DNA from: CAZYTM01 sp964649725
Lineage (GTDB): Bacteria > Desulfobacterota > Desulfuromonadia > Geobacterales > Geobacteraceae
Reading direction: 5' to 3'
Assembly: GCA_964649725.1 (NCBI GenBank)
Contig: CAZYTM010000009.1
Location: forward strand, 62,001-126,000
Length of the DNA: 64,000 nucleotides
Shown here: positions 8,239 to 17,997 of the stretch, piece after piece
How positions within the stretch are numbered: the stretch's first letter is position 1
Layout of the letters: every line of letters begins with the position of its first letter
The notes under the pieces: generated by a model
Database searches by the model: none
What the model was told of the DNA's origin: nothing
The model's input: the letters and a program-made list of their open reading frames with translations, nothing else
Position numbers and translations under genes: made by a program

Positions 8239-9660
8239 ATGCATATGCTCCGCCCCCTGTTCTGGCTGTTACTACTTTTACTCCCCTTGGCTGGCTGTAA
8301 GAAGAAGGAGACTCCGGTATTCTCCGAATCGTCACGGAGCGAGGCACCGGTCAAAGAGGTGGCCAAAGATATCCTTGCTACCCAGCAGGCCTTTTCCAAT
8401 GTGGTCAAGGCGGTCAATCCGGCAGTGGTCAACATCTCCACTGTGAGCAAAAAGCGGCTGGTGCAGCCATTCTTTGAATTTTCTCCATTTTTCGACGATT
8501 TTTTCGGTGGCCGCCAGCGCCCCCAGTACCGCCGCGAAAACAGCCTCGGTTCCGGATTCATCATCAACAAGGAAGGTTACATCATCACCAATGACCATGT
8601 GATCCGCGATGCCGAAAGCATCCAGGTCAAGTTATCCAACGAAAACACCTATACCGCCAAAGTGGTCGGCAGCGACCCGAAGACCGACATCGCCGTGATC
8701 AAGATAACCGCCACCGAAGCGCTACCTGCTGCAGTACTGGGCGATTCGGACAAGCTCCAGGTCGGTCAGTGGGCCATTGCCATCGGCAACCCTTTCGGCC
8801 TTGATCGTACCGTCACGGTCGGCGTAGTCTCGGCCACCGGCCGCTCCAACATGGGGATCGAAACCTACGAAGATTTCATCCAGACTGATGCCTCCATCAA
8901 CCCGGGCAATTCCGGCGGGCCGCTGCTCAATATCTATGGCGAGGTAATCGGCATCAACACCGCCATTGTGGCAGCCGGGCAGGGGATCGGTTTTGCCATC
9001 CCGGTCAATATGGCAAAAAAAGTTGTTGAGCAGTTGGTAAAAAAAGGTAGTGTCACGCGGGGGTGGCTGGGGGTATCGATCCAGCCGGTAACCGACGAAG
9101 TGGCCCAGTCGTTCGGCCTGAAAAAGGCCCGCGGCGCCCTGGTGAGCGATATCATGGCAGGGAGCCCGGCGGAGAAGGCGGGTCTGCGTCAGGGGGACGT
9201 CATCGTCGCCTTCAACAACAAGGAGATAAAGGATTCCCGGCAACTCCAGCTGATTGTCGCTGAAACTCCTGCAGGACAAAAGGTAGAGATGGAAATATTC
9301 CGCGACGGCAAACCACAGAAACTGACCGTCAATCTCACCTCTGCCGACAGCTCTGTTGCCATGCAGCCGAAGTCGAACGCCGCCGCAGCCGGCTGGTTCG
9401 GCCTGACGGTCGAAGAACTGCCGAAGAAGCTGCGCATTTCCGGTCTGCAAGGGGTGCTGGTCACTGACCTGGAGCAGGGGGGGATGGCTGCCGAGGCCGG
9501 CATCAGGCCTGGTGACGTGATCACCTCGGTAAACCAGAAGCGGATTGCCAGCCTGACAGAATATGGCGCGGCCATGCAGGAGGCGGAGAAAAAAGGGTCA
9601 GTAGCCTTCCTGGTGAAGCGGGGCGATACCAGTATCTACTTTGCCCTAAAAATTCGGTAG
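8239..9660 (+). CDS. degP: DegP/HtrA-family (Do) periplasmic serine protease, lipoprotein
   Basis: The start at 8239 gives a lipoprotein signal peptide (LPLAGC lipobox); the ATG at 8185 would place 18 unneeded residues before it. The 473-residue protein has the trypsin-like triad His in TNDHVI, Asp in KTDIAVI and Ser in GNSGGPL. Two PDZ domains follow (about 285-375 and 390-470). HtrA proteases degrade or refold damaged envelope proteins. Lipidation would tether it to a membrane, which is less usual than the soluble E. coli DegP form. Its upstream region is shared with the divergent XRE-cupin regulator. Confidence 0.92.
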   Translation: MHMLRPLFWLLLLLLPLAGCKKKETPVFSESSRSEAPVKEVAKDILATQQAFSNVVKAVNPAVVNISTVSKKRLVQPFFEFSPFFDDFFGGRQRPQYRRENSLGSGFIINKEGYIITNDHVIRDAESIQVKLSNENTYTAKVVGSDPKTDIAVIKITATEALPAAVLGDSDKLQVGQWAIAIGNPFGLDRTVTVGVVSATGRSNMGIETYEDFIQTDASINPGNSGGPLLNIYGEVIGINTAIVAAGQGIGFAIPVNMAKKVVEQLVKKGSVTRGWLGVSIQPVTDEVAQSFGLKKARGALVSDIMAGSPAEKAGLRQGDVIVAFNNKEIKDSRQLQLIVAETPAGQKVEMEIFRDGKPQKLTVNLTSADSSVAMQPKSNAAAAGWFGLTVEELPKKLRISGLQGVLVTDLEQGGMAAEAGIRPGDVITSVNQKRIASLTEYGAAMQEAEKKGSVAFLVKRGDTSIYFALKIR

Positions 9661-9756
9661 GTATCTGCGAAAAAATTCTGTATAATGGGTCACCTTTGTT
9701 GGCTGATGTCGTTATCGGCAAGCAAACGGTTATCGTTTTCTGCCAGGGGAGTATAC

Positions 9757-10020
9757 ATGAGTCTTATCGACAATCCTGACCAAGCCAAACGATTGGCCCG
9801 CGCCATCATCTCCGACGTCGCCATCTACAACAAGGAGAAGGTGGAGCAGGGGATCAAGAACGACAGCATCTTCGAGATACTCACCGAAGAGCTGGAAGAG
9901 GGGCGGCAGCATTTCCTCTCCCGCGTGGCGCCACAGATAGCCAGCTCCAACATCTTCGACATCGCCGTAGTAGATGTCCTCATCAAGCGTTCCGGCAAGA
10001 TCGAATCAGCTATCTGGTAA
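9757..10020 (+). CDS. Small conserved hypothetical cytoplasmic protein
   Basis: The 87-residue protein starts at the ATG after AGGGGAG (MSLIDNPDQAKRLARAI); a longer in-frame start at 9685 lacks a good ribosome site. It is predicted to be helical, charged and soluble. I have no named family for it, although its composition and spacing look like a genuine gene. It sits between htrA and rluD in the same direction, probably within one transcript. Confidence 0.6.
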   Translation: MSLIDNPDQAKRLARAIISDVAIYNKEKVEQGIKNDSIFEILTEELEEGRQHFLSRVAPQIASSNIFDIAVVDVLIKRSGKIESAIW

Positions 10021-10101
10021 GAATTTTTGTCGTATCATCTCCAGCGGGCGCGGTCGATTGATCGCGCCTTTGCTGTTTTCAGCCAGGGGAAGACAGGCAA
10101 G

Positions 10102-11064
10102 ATGGAAGAGATTAACCTCACAGTCCCAGCAGAGACAAGCCCGACAAGGCTCGACAGTTTCGTCACCGGTCTGCTGACCGATCTGACCCGCTCGGCAGTC
10201 CAGCGACTCATCGAAGAGGGGCTGATAACCGTCAACGGCGAAGCTGCAAAACCATCCCTGAAGCTGCACCAGGGTGACCGGATCAACGTCACCCTGCCGC
10301 CACCGGTCGCGGCCGAAGCACAGCCGGAGCAGATTCCGCTCGATATCCTCTATGAGGACAGCGACCTTATCGTGGTAAACAAGCCGGCCGGCATGGTGGT
10401 CCACCCCGGCGCCGGTAACCTGGACGGCACCCTGGTCAATGCCCTGTTAGGCCATTGTGGCGATCTGGCCGGAATCGGCGGCGAACTCCGCCCCGGCATC
10501 GTCCACCGCATCGACAAGGAGACCAGCGGCCTGCTGGTGGCGGCCAAGAACGACCGGGCCCACCAGCATCTGGCAGAACAGTTCAAGGCGCACAGTATCA
10601 AGCGGATCTATTTCGCCCTTGCCTTTGGCTCGCCAAAGTCAGACAAGGGGCGTATCGAAGCTGCGATCGGCCGGCACCCAACCGACCGGAAACGGATGTC
10701 AGGTAAGGCGCGCCACGGTAAACATGCCGTCACCCACTGGCAGGTACTCGGTCGCTACCCGGGTATCACCCTGCTGAAACTCCGGCTGGAGACCGGCCGG
10801 ACCCATCAGATCAGGGTCCATCTGGCCGAGGCTGGCTATCCGCTACTGGGCGACCCGGTCTATGGCGGTACCAAGCGGGTAAACAATCTGGATGACCAGG
10901 AACTGCAACAGCTGCTGAAAAAGCTGGGTCGTCAGGCATTGCATGCCAAAACCCTCGGCTTTATCCACCCGGCCAGCGGCGAGTATCTGGAATTCGACAC
11001 CGAACTGCCGGTTGACATGACCACGATTATCGATTATCTGGAAAGAGCTGCGGCAACTGATTAG
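10102..11064 (+). CDS. rluD: 23S rRNA pseudouridine synthase RluD-like
   Basis: The 320-residue protein has an N-terminal S4 RNA-binding domain (TRLDSFVTGLL...VNGEAAKPSLKLHQGD) and the RluA-family catalytic motif HRIDKETSGLLV with its essential Asp. The RTHQIRVH and HAKTLGF motifs follow. The family isomerises uridines in large-subunit rRNA helix 69. The start at 10102 follows AGGGGAAG; an earlier ATG at 10027 overlaps the previous gene region without a site. pgeF follows 23 bases downstream, a pairing commonly seen in bacteria. Confidence 0.92.
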   Translation: MEEINLTVPAETSPTRLDSFVTGLLTDLTRSAVQRLIEEGLITVNGEAAKPSLKLHQGDRINVTLPPPVAAEAQPEQIPLDILYEDSDLIVVNKPAGMVVHPGAGNLDGTLVNALLGHCGDLAGIGGELRPGIVHRIDKETSGLLVAAKNDRAHQHLAEQFKAHSIKRIYFALAFGSPKSDKGRIEAAIGRHPTDRKRMSGKARHGKHAVTHWQVLGRYPGITLLKLRLETGRTHQIRVHLAEAGYPLLGDPVYGGTKRVNNLDDQELQQLLKKLGRQALHAKTLGFIHPASGEYLEFDTELPVDMTTIIDYLERAAATD

Positions 11065-11087
11065 CTGCCGATTCGGAGGAGCCCCCC

Positions 11088-11885
11088 ATGGAGATCAGCA
11101 AAACCGGCAAGGTCCACTTTCTTGAGCCAGCCCGGATAACTGCCACCGGCCTGGCTACGGCCGGCTTCACCACCCGCCACGAAGGGGTATCGCGACCACC
11201 ATACAACTCCCTCAACCTGGGGAGCAATACCCTCGATCTTCCCCACTATGTCAAGGGGAACCGCAGCCTTTTGGCCCGTGCCTGCGGTGCCAGGCTGGAA
11301 AAGATGATCACCGTGCAGCAGGTCCATGGCACCGACCTGCTGGTGATCGACAGTAAAAATCAGGATATCAGCCACTTTCTGCGTCTGGAATGCGACGGCA
11401 TCGTCACCAACCAGCCCGGCCTGCTGATCGCCATCGGCACTGCCGACTGTGTACCTATTCTCCTCTGTGACCCGGTGAAAAAGGTGGTGGCGGCCCTGCA
11501 TGCCGGCTGGCAGGGGACCGCCGGCAACATCGTTGCCAAAGGGGTCGAAGCGCTCTGCAGCTGTTTCGCCTCCACCCCCTCCGATATCCTGGCAGCGATC
11601 GGCCCGGCCATCTGCGCCGACTGCTACGAAGTGGACCAGCCGGTCCGGGACGCCTTTGCCAAAGGTGGCCTGGTCTGGGAGGACTGCACCACCCCCCGCA
11701 GCGCCGGCAAATGGGGGCTCGACCTGAAAGAGGCGAATCGCCAGCTGCTCCTGGCAGCCGGCATCCCGGCCGGCCAGATCGACATCGCCACCCACTGCAA
11801 CGCCTGCAACCCGGAGCTCTTCTTCTCCTACCGTCGCGACAAGGGGGAGACCGGCCGGCATCTAGGTTTTATAATGCTTCGCTAG
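11088..11885 (+). CDS. pgeF: Peptidoglycan editing factor PgeF / YfiH-type multicopper-like purine nucleoside enzyme
   Basis: The 265-residue product carries the conserved features of the YfiH/DUF152 family: TTRHEGVSRPPYNSLNLG near the start, QQVHGTDL, TADCVPI with the metal-binding cysteine, and ALHAGWQGT. CNACNPELFFSYRRD appears near the C-terminus. Such proteins were first called laccase-like; members are known as purine nucleoside phosphorylases or as PgeF, which corrects mis-synthesised peptidoglycan precursors. A GGAGGAG site precedes the ATG. It sits directly after rluD, as in many genomes. Confidence 0.88.
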   Translation: MEISKTGKVHFLEPARITATGLATAGFTTRHEGVSRPPYNSLNLGSNTLDLPHYVKGNRSLLARACGARLEKMITVQQVHGTDLLVIDSKNQDISHFLRLECDGIVTNQPGLLIAIGTADCVPILLCDPVKKVVAALHAGWQGTAGNIVAKGVEALCSCFASTPSDILAAIGPAICADCYEVDQPVRDAFAKGGLVWEDCTTPRSAGKWGLDLKEANRQLLLAAGIPAGQIDIATHCNACNPELFFSYRRDKGETGRHLGFIMLR

Positions 11886-12030
11886 ATTCAACTACAGAAC
11901 TTAAAGCCAGCAGATATGGAGATAAACAGCAACTGTGTCGAGAAATGTGCACTATCCATATTATTTTATACTGGAATATTTGGTGATATATGACCGTCCT
12001 GCCTGCTGATTTATTAACTGTTAACCCCTT

Positions 12031-13263
12031 ATGACCAGACGCTGGCAGATATTCACCGCCTTTGCCCTGATGTATGTGCTGGCCTATTTCTACCGGGTCT
12101 CCATGGCAGTCATGGCCAAGGACCTCGCCCTGGAGCTGGGGCTGGATGCTATCCAGCTCGGCACTCTGTCAGGAGTATTCTTCTATGCCTTTGCCTGCAC
12201 CCAGCTCCCTTTAGGGCCGCTGCTCGACCGCTTCGGCGGCAAGCGGATAGTGCTGCTGGCCGGTCTGGTCACCACTGCCGGGGTACTACTCTTCGCCATA
12301 TCCCGCGACTATCCACAGGCATTGGCCGGCCGGGTCCTGATCGGCATCGGTTCGGCTACAGTGCTGATGGGGGCGCTCAAGGTCTTTACCAACTGGTTCA
12401 GCACTCGGGAATTCGGCCGGGTCTCCGGCTTTATCATCGCCATCGGCAACATCGGCAATCTTTCGGCTACTGCGCCGCTCGCCCTGGCCATTGCCTGTTA
12501 TGGCTGGCGCACCACCTTCCTGGCAGTAGCGCTGCTGCAAATCCTCTGCCTTGTCCTGGTACTGGTGCTGGTCAAGGAAGAGCCGCCACGCCAGGACAAA
12601 ACCGAGGCGCCTCCACCCTCTCGGCTGTCGCTCTTTGCCGGCCTCCGCCAGGTGCTGGTCACCCCTGTCTACTGGCAGATGTCGGCCTTGGCCTTTGCCT
12701 GGTATGCCAATTACATGGCAGTGCAGGGTCTCTGGGGCGGGCCCTATCTGCTGGAGGTGGTCGGTATCTCCCGCGACAGCGCCGGCGCGATCCTGCTCCT
12801 CACTTCCCTCGGCTTTCTGGTCGGTTGCCTCTTTGTCGGCAAGCTGGCCGACAACCTGCTCCATTCGCACAAGCGGACCATGCTCTATGGCCAGTCGCTG
12901 CTGCTCCTCTGCATGCCCCTCTTCCTCGGGGTTGCCGAGCGGCTGCCGCTTTGGCTCCTGGGGAGCGCCTTTTTCTGCATGGGGCTGGCCGTCTCTAGCG
13001 GTGTCGCTATCTATCCGCTGATCAGGGGATCGTTCCCCAAAGAGATAATCGGCACTGCCCTGACTGCGGTCAATTTCTTCATTCTCTTGGGCGCAGCCAC
13101 CATGCAACAGCTGATGGGGCTGATCATCGAGCGCTTCCCCAGAGGGAGCGCCGGCTATCCGCCAATAGCCTATCACGCCGCCTTTCTGGCTCCGATAGCC
13201 GCTTTGGCCATCTCGCTGCTCATCTTTCAAAGGGTCAGGGACCCAGGCATTTCTCACCATTAA
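12031..13263 (+). CDS. Major facilitator superfamily transporter
   Basis: The 410-residue protein has about twelve hydrophobic segments and the MFS motif-A region between segments 2 and 3 (GPLLDRFGGKRI). The N-terminus resembles the glycerol-3-phosphate/hexuronate-like and OFA groups (YVLAYFYRVSMAVMAKDLALELGL). No substrate can be given. The ATG at 12031 has no strong ribosome site and is preceded by a 145-base AT-richer spacer, so it begins a new transcription unit and the start is less certain. Confidence 0.8.
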   Translation: MTRRWQIFTAFALMYVLAYFYRVSMAVMAKDLALELGLDAIQLGTLSGVFFYAFACTQLPLGPLLDRFGGKRIVLLAGLVTTAGVLLFAISRDYPQALAGRVLIGIGSATVLMGALKVFTNWFSTREFGRVSGFIIAIGNIGNLSATAPLALAIACYGWRTTFLAVALLQILCLVLVLVLVKEEPPRQDKTEAPPPSRLSLFAGLRQVLVTPVYWQMSALAFAWYANYMAVQGLWGGPYLLEVVGISRDSAGAILLLTSLGFLVGCLFVGKLADNLLHSHKRTMLYGQSLLLLCMPLFLGVAERLPLWLLGSAFFCMGLAVSSGVAIYPLIRGSFPKEIIGTALTAVNFFILLGAATMQQLMGLIIERFPRGSAGYPPIAYHAAFLAPIAALAISLLIFQRVRDPGISHH

Positions 13264-13345
13264 TTAATGGCCATTCCGAGGCTTTTCTGCTATATAAGGG
13301 GACGACGCTCCGCCTGCACCGTGAACCCTATTAGGAGGACCTGCC

Positions 13346-14467
13346 GTGAAACGCACTGCAACTGCACTACTGCTTCTTTTAGCCATCCTGACGACCTTAG
13401 GCTGTTCGCACAACTACTTCAACATCCCCAAAGAGACCTACACCGCCAAGGTCAAGGTACTTGGTGTAGCGCCGATCTTTGTCGACGCGGCCTCGGATAT
13501 CCGCCATCCCGGTAAGGATGAACTGGTGGCGATGGTCAGGGAACAGAGCCGCAAGAACGAATCGGAACTGGTCGCCATGCTGCGGGAGAGCGGCGGCTAC
13601 AAGACCGTGGTACCGCTGGCCGGGGACGACCCGGAACAGCTCTTTGCCGCCCTCTTCTTTCGCCGGGAACTGCGGGACGATGCCGGTATCGTCTACAACA
13701 AATATTTCTTCAAGGAGGCGGCACTGCGCGATGTCATCAATCGCAACCAGCTGGACGCCCTGCTGGTGGTGGTGATCAGCGGCCTGACGAAGAAGGAGAC
13801 CATCTATTCCAGTAACTTCCTCTCCTACCTGGAGAGCGACTACAACTATCTGATCGCCACTGCCCAGGTGCTGAATGCCGACAATCAGACCCTCTGGGAG
13901 TTCCCCAACTTCCGCCAGCGGTTTACCTCATTCCCGACCTTCCTCAATCTGCAGTACCCCGATTTCGATGAAGCGCGGGCCAATGTAACCGACAGCGTCG
14001 AGGTGAAGTTCAAGACCATTCCCGGCATTGGCCGCGCCTTTGCCCAGGGTGCACCATCAACCCGCCGCAAGGGGGCGAATCTATCCAATCTCTTTGCCGG
14101 TTCATTCGACGAGATGGTCGCACTACTGAAAAACGAGCCGAAAACACCGCAGAAACCGGTTACAGCGCCAGCCAATGCAGTACCGGCAACGCTCCAGCAG
14201 AGCACAACTGCGGCACCGCAAGCCCCGGCTGCCAGCGCAGCTGCTCCTCCGGTCGCACCTGCAGCAGCACCACTTACTGTAGCTCCTGCCGCAGCTACTC
14301 AGCCTGCTCCTGCTGCTCCAGTTGAACCGCAGACAGCAGCTCCCCCGCTTGCCAAGCCGCAGCCTGCTGCCCCGCGCAAGATCCCGGAGATGCTCCCGGA
14401 CGAGTCAAAGATACAATCGGAACCACCGCCTATCATACTGAAAAACCAGCCGGTTAAGACTGAGTAA
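13346..14467 (+). CDS. Lipoprotein with Ala/Pro-rich C-terminal tail
   Basis: The GTG at 13346 follows AGGAGG at 13333-13338. The 373-residue product has a lipoprotein signal (LTTLGCSH) and a folded region to about residue 245. The long tail after that is almost entirely Ala, Pro, Thr and Gln (about 265-345), likely an extended linker across the periplasm or cell wall. The family is not recognised. The globular part contains a SSNFLSYLESDYNYLIATAQVLN segment reminiscent of GNA1162-type lipoproteins, but this is weak. The following gene also encodes an exported protein. Confidence 0.7.
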   Translation: MKRTATALLLLLAILTTLGCSHNYFNIPKETYTAKVKVLGVAPIFVDAASDIRHPGKDELVAMVREQSRKNESELVAMLRESGGYKTVVPLAGDDPEQLFAALFFRRELRDDAGIVYNKYFFKEAALRDVINRNQLDALLVVVISGLTKKETIYSSNFLSYLESDYNYLIATAQVLNADNQTLWEFPNFRQRFTSFPTFLNLQYPDFDEARANVTDSVEVKFKTIPGIGRAFAQGAPSTRRKGANLSNLFAGSFDEMVALLKNEPKTPQKPVTAPANAVPATLQQSTTAAPQAPAASAAAPPVAPAAAPLTVAPAAATQPAPAAPVEPQTAAPPLAKPQPAAPRKIPEMLPDESKIQSEPPPIILKNQPVKTE

Positions 14468-14618
14468 ATGGTCATGGGGGGGTCGACCACTCCCCCCTTC
14501 CCGCTTCAGTTTCAGGCAGAACTGTTTTTTGCCATTGCTACTTTCCGGAGCCTGTTATTAACTATATCGACAGTACAAGCCACAACCGGCAACCGCCATA
14601 TCATATTCGGGAGGAACT

Positions 14619-15122
14619 ATGCTAAGGTTTCTGACCCTCTCCCTGCTAGCCATCTCTTTTCTGGCTATGCCTTCCCCTTCCCTTGCTGCCGAGATAACCG
14701 GGATCGAGATTATCAGTGCCGGGATATTCAAGGCCCGCGACACCTCTGTCAGTAACGATGTCAACCTGCCGACCGGCAAGTTCACCCGTGTCACAGAGGT
14801 CTCCCTGGTCGAGTCGACCGACCGGATACCAGCAAAGCTGGGGATATATTTCGGCATAGCATTCAAGATCAAAGGGAAGCCTGCCGGTGAGAACGTCTCC
14901 ATCACCCGTAACTTTATCACCCCTGGTCTGCAAGAGCCCGGGAACAACAAGGTCTATACCACTTTTGCCAGTACTGTGGTATACCCGCTCGATGATGAAA
15001 CCCGCTATCTTTTCTACAATTTTGAACAGCCATGGGAGCTGGAACCGGGAGAATGGACCCTGCAACTGCTATGCGAAGGTAAGCACCAGACAGCAAAAAC
15101 CTTCATTGTCTATAAGCCATAA
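14619..15122 (+). CDS. Exported DUF3859-like protein
   Basis: The 167-residue product has a signal peptide (MLRFLTLSLLAISFLAMPSPSLAA, cut after SLA-A). The single beta-rich domain has the features I associate with DUF3859: GIFKARDTS near the start, FGIAFKIKG in the middle and WTLQLLCEGK near the end. The function is unknown. A GGGAGGAAC site precedes the ATG. The next gene begins 24 bases after its stop. Confidence 0.65.
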   Translation: MLRFLTLSLLAISFLAMPSPSLAAEITGIEIISAGIFKARDTSVSNDVNLPTGKFTRVTEVSLVESTDRIPAKLGIYFGIAFKIKGKPAGENVSITRNFITPGLQEPGNNKVYTTFASTVVYPLDDETRYLFYNFEQPWELEPGEWTLQLLCEGKHQTAKTFIVYKP

Positions 15123-15146
15123 TCGAAAAAGGAAGGGTTAGCTGTT

Positions 15147-15497
15147 TTGCAAAGTTCATCTGCAACAGGACAGACTCAGGAGGAGCCACTGGCTGTCGAT
15201 CCGGCGGTGCTGAAAGCGGGGTTGCGCAAGGTACGCCGGCGTCGCTGGTATCTCTGGAGCTTGATAATCATATATCTGCCGATGATGTGGGTTACCCTGC
15301 AGATGACCCATTCATTCAACAGCTGCGGGATAGTCTTTCTTGCCTGGTTTATCGTTCTCTTTGCGGTAGCGCTGCTGTCAGGGGCCGCCAGGTGTCCGCG
15401 CTGCAACAACTATTACCATGTAAACGGGCCGACCCTGCTCTACATGCGCAAATGCCTGCACTGTCAACTACATATCAATGCAGACAAAAAGCTCTAG
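15147..15497 (+). CDS. Small membrane protein with C-terminal zinc ribbon
   Basis: The likely start is TTG at 15147, with GGAAGGG at 15131-15137; there is no earlier in-frame ATG after the previous stop. The 116-residue product has a charged N-terminus, two membrane segments (about 38-58 and 65-85), and a four-cysteine zinc-ribbon pattern (CPRC and CLHC, 18 residues apart). The family is unrecognised. Same-strand spacing suggests it is co-transcribed with the DUF3859-like gene. Confidence 0.6.
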   Translation: MQSSSATGQTQEEPLAVDPAVLKAGLRKVRRRRWYLWSLIIIYLPMMWVTLQMTHSFNSCGIVFLAWFIVLFAVALLSGAARCPRCNNYYHVNGPTLLYMRKCLHCQLHINADKKL

Positions 15498-15519
15498 CCC
15501 CCCCGGGAGATCCACTTCT

Positions 15520-16269
15520 TCACGCCTGCCTCCGGAACTTCTGGAACAGCCCGAACAGACGCTCACCGGCAGCATGTTCCTGGAGATAGTTCTTGATCAA
15601 GCCGACTGAATCCTCGGTCATCATCAGAAATTCCAGCCCGAAGCCATCGGGAAAGTTCTGTTGCGGCCTGCCGCTCCCCTGATTTACCCAGGCGACCCGA
15701 CCCCAGGCTTCAACCAGGTCGATGTTACTCTCCGGCATCAGAAAGTTCACCTCCACCTGATCCCCCACCTCGACCGGAGAGTTAACCCCCCCCACGTAAA
15801 TGCCATGGGCACTCAGGTCTTCGCTGGTGCCATGGTATGTCTCGCCATTGATCCGGCAGACAATCAACGACCGGCAGGGGGCGCGCATCTCTCGTCTGTC
15901 TATGGCCGGGATGAAGCTCCGCCCCAGCGCCAGGAATTCACGTCGGTCGATCGGTTTGGCAAGGATGGCATCGCAACCTGCCCGGCGGCAGAACTCTTCC
16001 TCCAGCGGCTTGCCGGCTGTGACCACCAGGATCACCGGGATACTGCGCAATTCCGGATCGTCCTTGATCGCTGCACAGCACTCGGCACCATCCATGACCG
16101 GCATATGCAGGTCCATGATGATCAGGTCAGGTCTGCTGCTTTTGGCTATTACCAGCGCTTCGAGACCATTGCCGGCGGTCAGGACCGTCACCAGCGATGA
16201 ACGGAGAAAACCTGTTTCCACTTCAAGAAATAATTTTACATCATCAACCAGCAGGATAGTCCGGGCCAT
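15520..16269 (-). CDS. Response regulator with REC and PilZ domains
   Basis: The 249-residue protein begins MARTILLVDDVKLFLEVE after a GGAGGGG site; an ATG 33 bases upstream lacks one. Residues 1-118 form a CheY-like receiver with the phospho-acceptor Asp in LIIMDLHMP and Lys in LAKPID. Residues about 125-235 form a PilZ domain with an R-x-x-x-R motif (RREMR) and D-x-S-x-x-G (DLSAHG). It should couple a phosphorelay input to cyclic di-GMP binding. No kinase is adjacent, so its partner is elsewhere. Confidence 0.85.
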   Translation of the reverse strand: MARTILLVDDVKLFLEVETGFLRSSLVTVLTAGNGLEALVIAKSSRPDLIIMDLHMPVMDGAECCAAIKDDPELRSIPVILVVTAGKPLEEEFCRRAGCDAILAKPIDRREFLALGRSFIPAIDRREMRAPCRSLIVCRINGETYHGTSEDLSAHGIYVGGVNSPVEVGDQVEVNFLMPESNIDLVEAWGRVAWVNQGSGRPQQNFPDGFGLEFLMMTEDSVGLIKNYLQEHAAGERLFGLFQKFRRQA

Positions 16270-16401
16270 AATCCCCTCCAGCGATAGATATTCCGCATGC
16301 ATAACGGCATAAAGATGCTGTAATGATTATCGGCCTTCTGCCGGCATTGTTTAGGGGGAATTACGGAACTATCTGGAAAGGATGCTCTGGCAGATAATTA
16401 A

Positions 16402-17997
16402 CTAGAGGCGGAAGAATTTCCTGAGCCGGTCAAGATACTCCTCTTTTTTCACTTTTATCCCTTTTTCTGCCTGTAACTGACGTGATTCAGCATTCTTCTC
16501 TTCGCGACTCACCAGGATGGAACTCAATACCTCCATGATGGTCGGATTGGCTCGGATAATCTGCTCCATCTCATCATGGGTGATCTCCACCAGCCAGACC
16601 TCTTCAGCTGCAAGAACCGTTGCCTGGCGGGGCTCACCGGTCAAGAGCGACATTTCACCGAAGATATCGCCGGGATTGATCTCCCCGACCAGATCTCCTC
16701 CGACCATTACCTGCAGTCTGCCGCGCATGCTCACAAACAGAGAGCTGCCATCCTCCCCCTGTTGCACAACGGTTTCACCCGGGCCAAAAACCCGCAGTTG
16801 CGCCTGTTCAGCAAGGAGAGCCAGTTCACGATCGGTTAGCACACGCAGAATTTCCACCTGGCTGAGACTGGCGGATATCTCCCCGGCACTAAGTTTGAAT
16901 GGTTTGGTATAGGAAGAGCGGAGAATTTCCCGGTGCGGGAAGGGGAAACTGTAACCTTCCCGGTTGATAGCATACCAAATCCTACTCATCAGCCGGTCCT
17001 TGACCATTTCCCGTTCGGTGTAAACCTTCAATACATACCTGAGTTGGTAGTCGATCCCGCTGTCGTTGAACTGTGCCAGCAGCACCTTCGGCTCCGGTAG
17101 CTGAAGCAGTGCCGGCTCGCTCTTAAGCACTCGCAACAGCAACTCCTTGGCCCGCTCAGGGGGCAGGTCATAACCGAGCGACACTTTGATGAAGTGGGTG
17201 GAATGCTGAGGCATGTCGACGTTACCGATCACAGTCACTACATTCTGGATTATGACGCTGTTGGGAACCATCACCGTGGTATTCTCCAGGGTACGCAGCG
17301 AGGTGTAACGGAAGCCGACATTGATGATCTCCCCGGTAATATCGCGGTCCTTGAGGTGGATCCAGGTGGAGCGGCGCAGGTTGTCATCGTACTGGATGGA
17401 AAACCCGGAGAGAATATTGGCCAGGGTGCTCTGCATGGCAAAGGCAACTGCAGCAGTAAGGACCGTGGTTGTAGTGACGATGGAGGATATCTCGATATGA
17501 AAGATCACCCGCAGCGAGACGATAGCAAATACCAGGTAGACCAGCAGAGTGATCAGATCGCGCTGGAAGGTCGGCACCCTGCTTTTGCTGCGCAGTTGCA
17601 GATAGCCGTCGATGATCAGAAAGATAACCAGATTGGCCACGCAGATGACTACTATCGACCCCTGGAGAGTATCGACAAGATGCCCGTAGGTGGGTATGCG
17701 TGCCAGCTTTACCTCGCCCCCGAGGATCAGCAGGCCGAGCAGGGCCAGCTTGATTGTCCCCTCTACCAGCGGTGGCGATGCGATCTTTTTTACGAACCGG
17801 GTAACGATATAGACAGTAGCAAATATGAGTAATACGATTGCCAGCACCAGCAGTTTATTGAGGAGAAAGAACTGGACATCGACCAGTTCGTCAAATCCGG
17901 CCAGCGGGTCGGCGGCAGGCGCTACCGGCAACGCGGCATAGAGAAAGGGGTATGCCCCCTTGGGGAGAAGTTGCTCTGTCAAGCTCCTTGATTTCAA
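16402..17997 (-). CDS. MscS-type mechanosensitive channel with C-terminal cyclic-nucleotide-binding domain
   Basis: The 531-residue protein has about five membrane segments and an MscS pore/beta domain (FAMQSTLANILSGFSIQYDD, then the Sm-like segment with VMVPNSVIIQN). A C-terminal cNMP-binding domain at about 385-500 has the phosphate-binding cassette FGEMSLLTGEPRQATV. This is the bCNG/MscS-CNBD architecture, in which a cyclic nucleotide may gate the channel. It starts with TTG at 17997, overlapping the TGA of the preceding gene (TTGA) with GAGGAAA upstream, so it appears translationally coupled to the thiamine-binding protein gene. The last 30 residues are Lys/Glu-rich. Confidence 0.85.
   Translation of the reverse strand: MKSRSLTEQLLPKGAYPFLYAALPVAPAADPLAGFDELVDVQFFLLNKLLVLAIVLLIFATVYIVTRFVKKIASPPLVEGTIKLALLGLLILGGEVKLARIPTYGHLVDTLQGSIVVICVANLVIFLIIDGYLQLRSKSRVPTFQRDLITLLVYLVFAIVSLRVIFHIEISSIVTTTTVLTAAVAFAMQSTLANILSGFSIQYDDNLRRSTWIHLKDRDITGEIINVGFRYTSLRTLENTTVMVPNSVIIQNVVTVIGNVDMPQHSTHFIKVSLGYDLPPERAKELLLRVLKSEPALLQLPEPKVLLAQFNDSGIDYQLRYVLKVYTEREMVKDRLMSRIWYAINREGYSFPFPHREILRSSYTKPFKLSAGEISASLSQVEILRVLTDRELALLAEQAQLRVFGPGETVVQQGEDGSSLFVSMRGRLQVMVGGDLVGEINPGDIFGEMSLLTGEPRQATVLAAEEVWLVEITHDEMEQIIRANPTIMEVLSSILVSREEKNAESRQLQAEKGIKVKKEEYLDRLRKFFRL

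Noticed and set aside
14473..14500. GGGGGG...CCCCCC hairpin after the Ala/Pro-rich lipoprotein gene
   Set aside because: It lacks a U run and the stem is a simple G/C run, so termination is not well supported.
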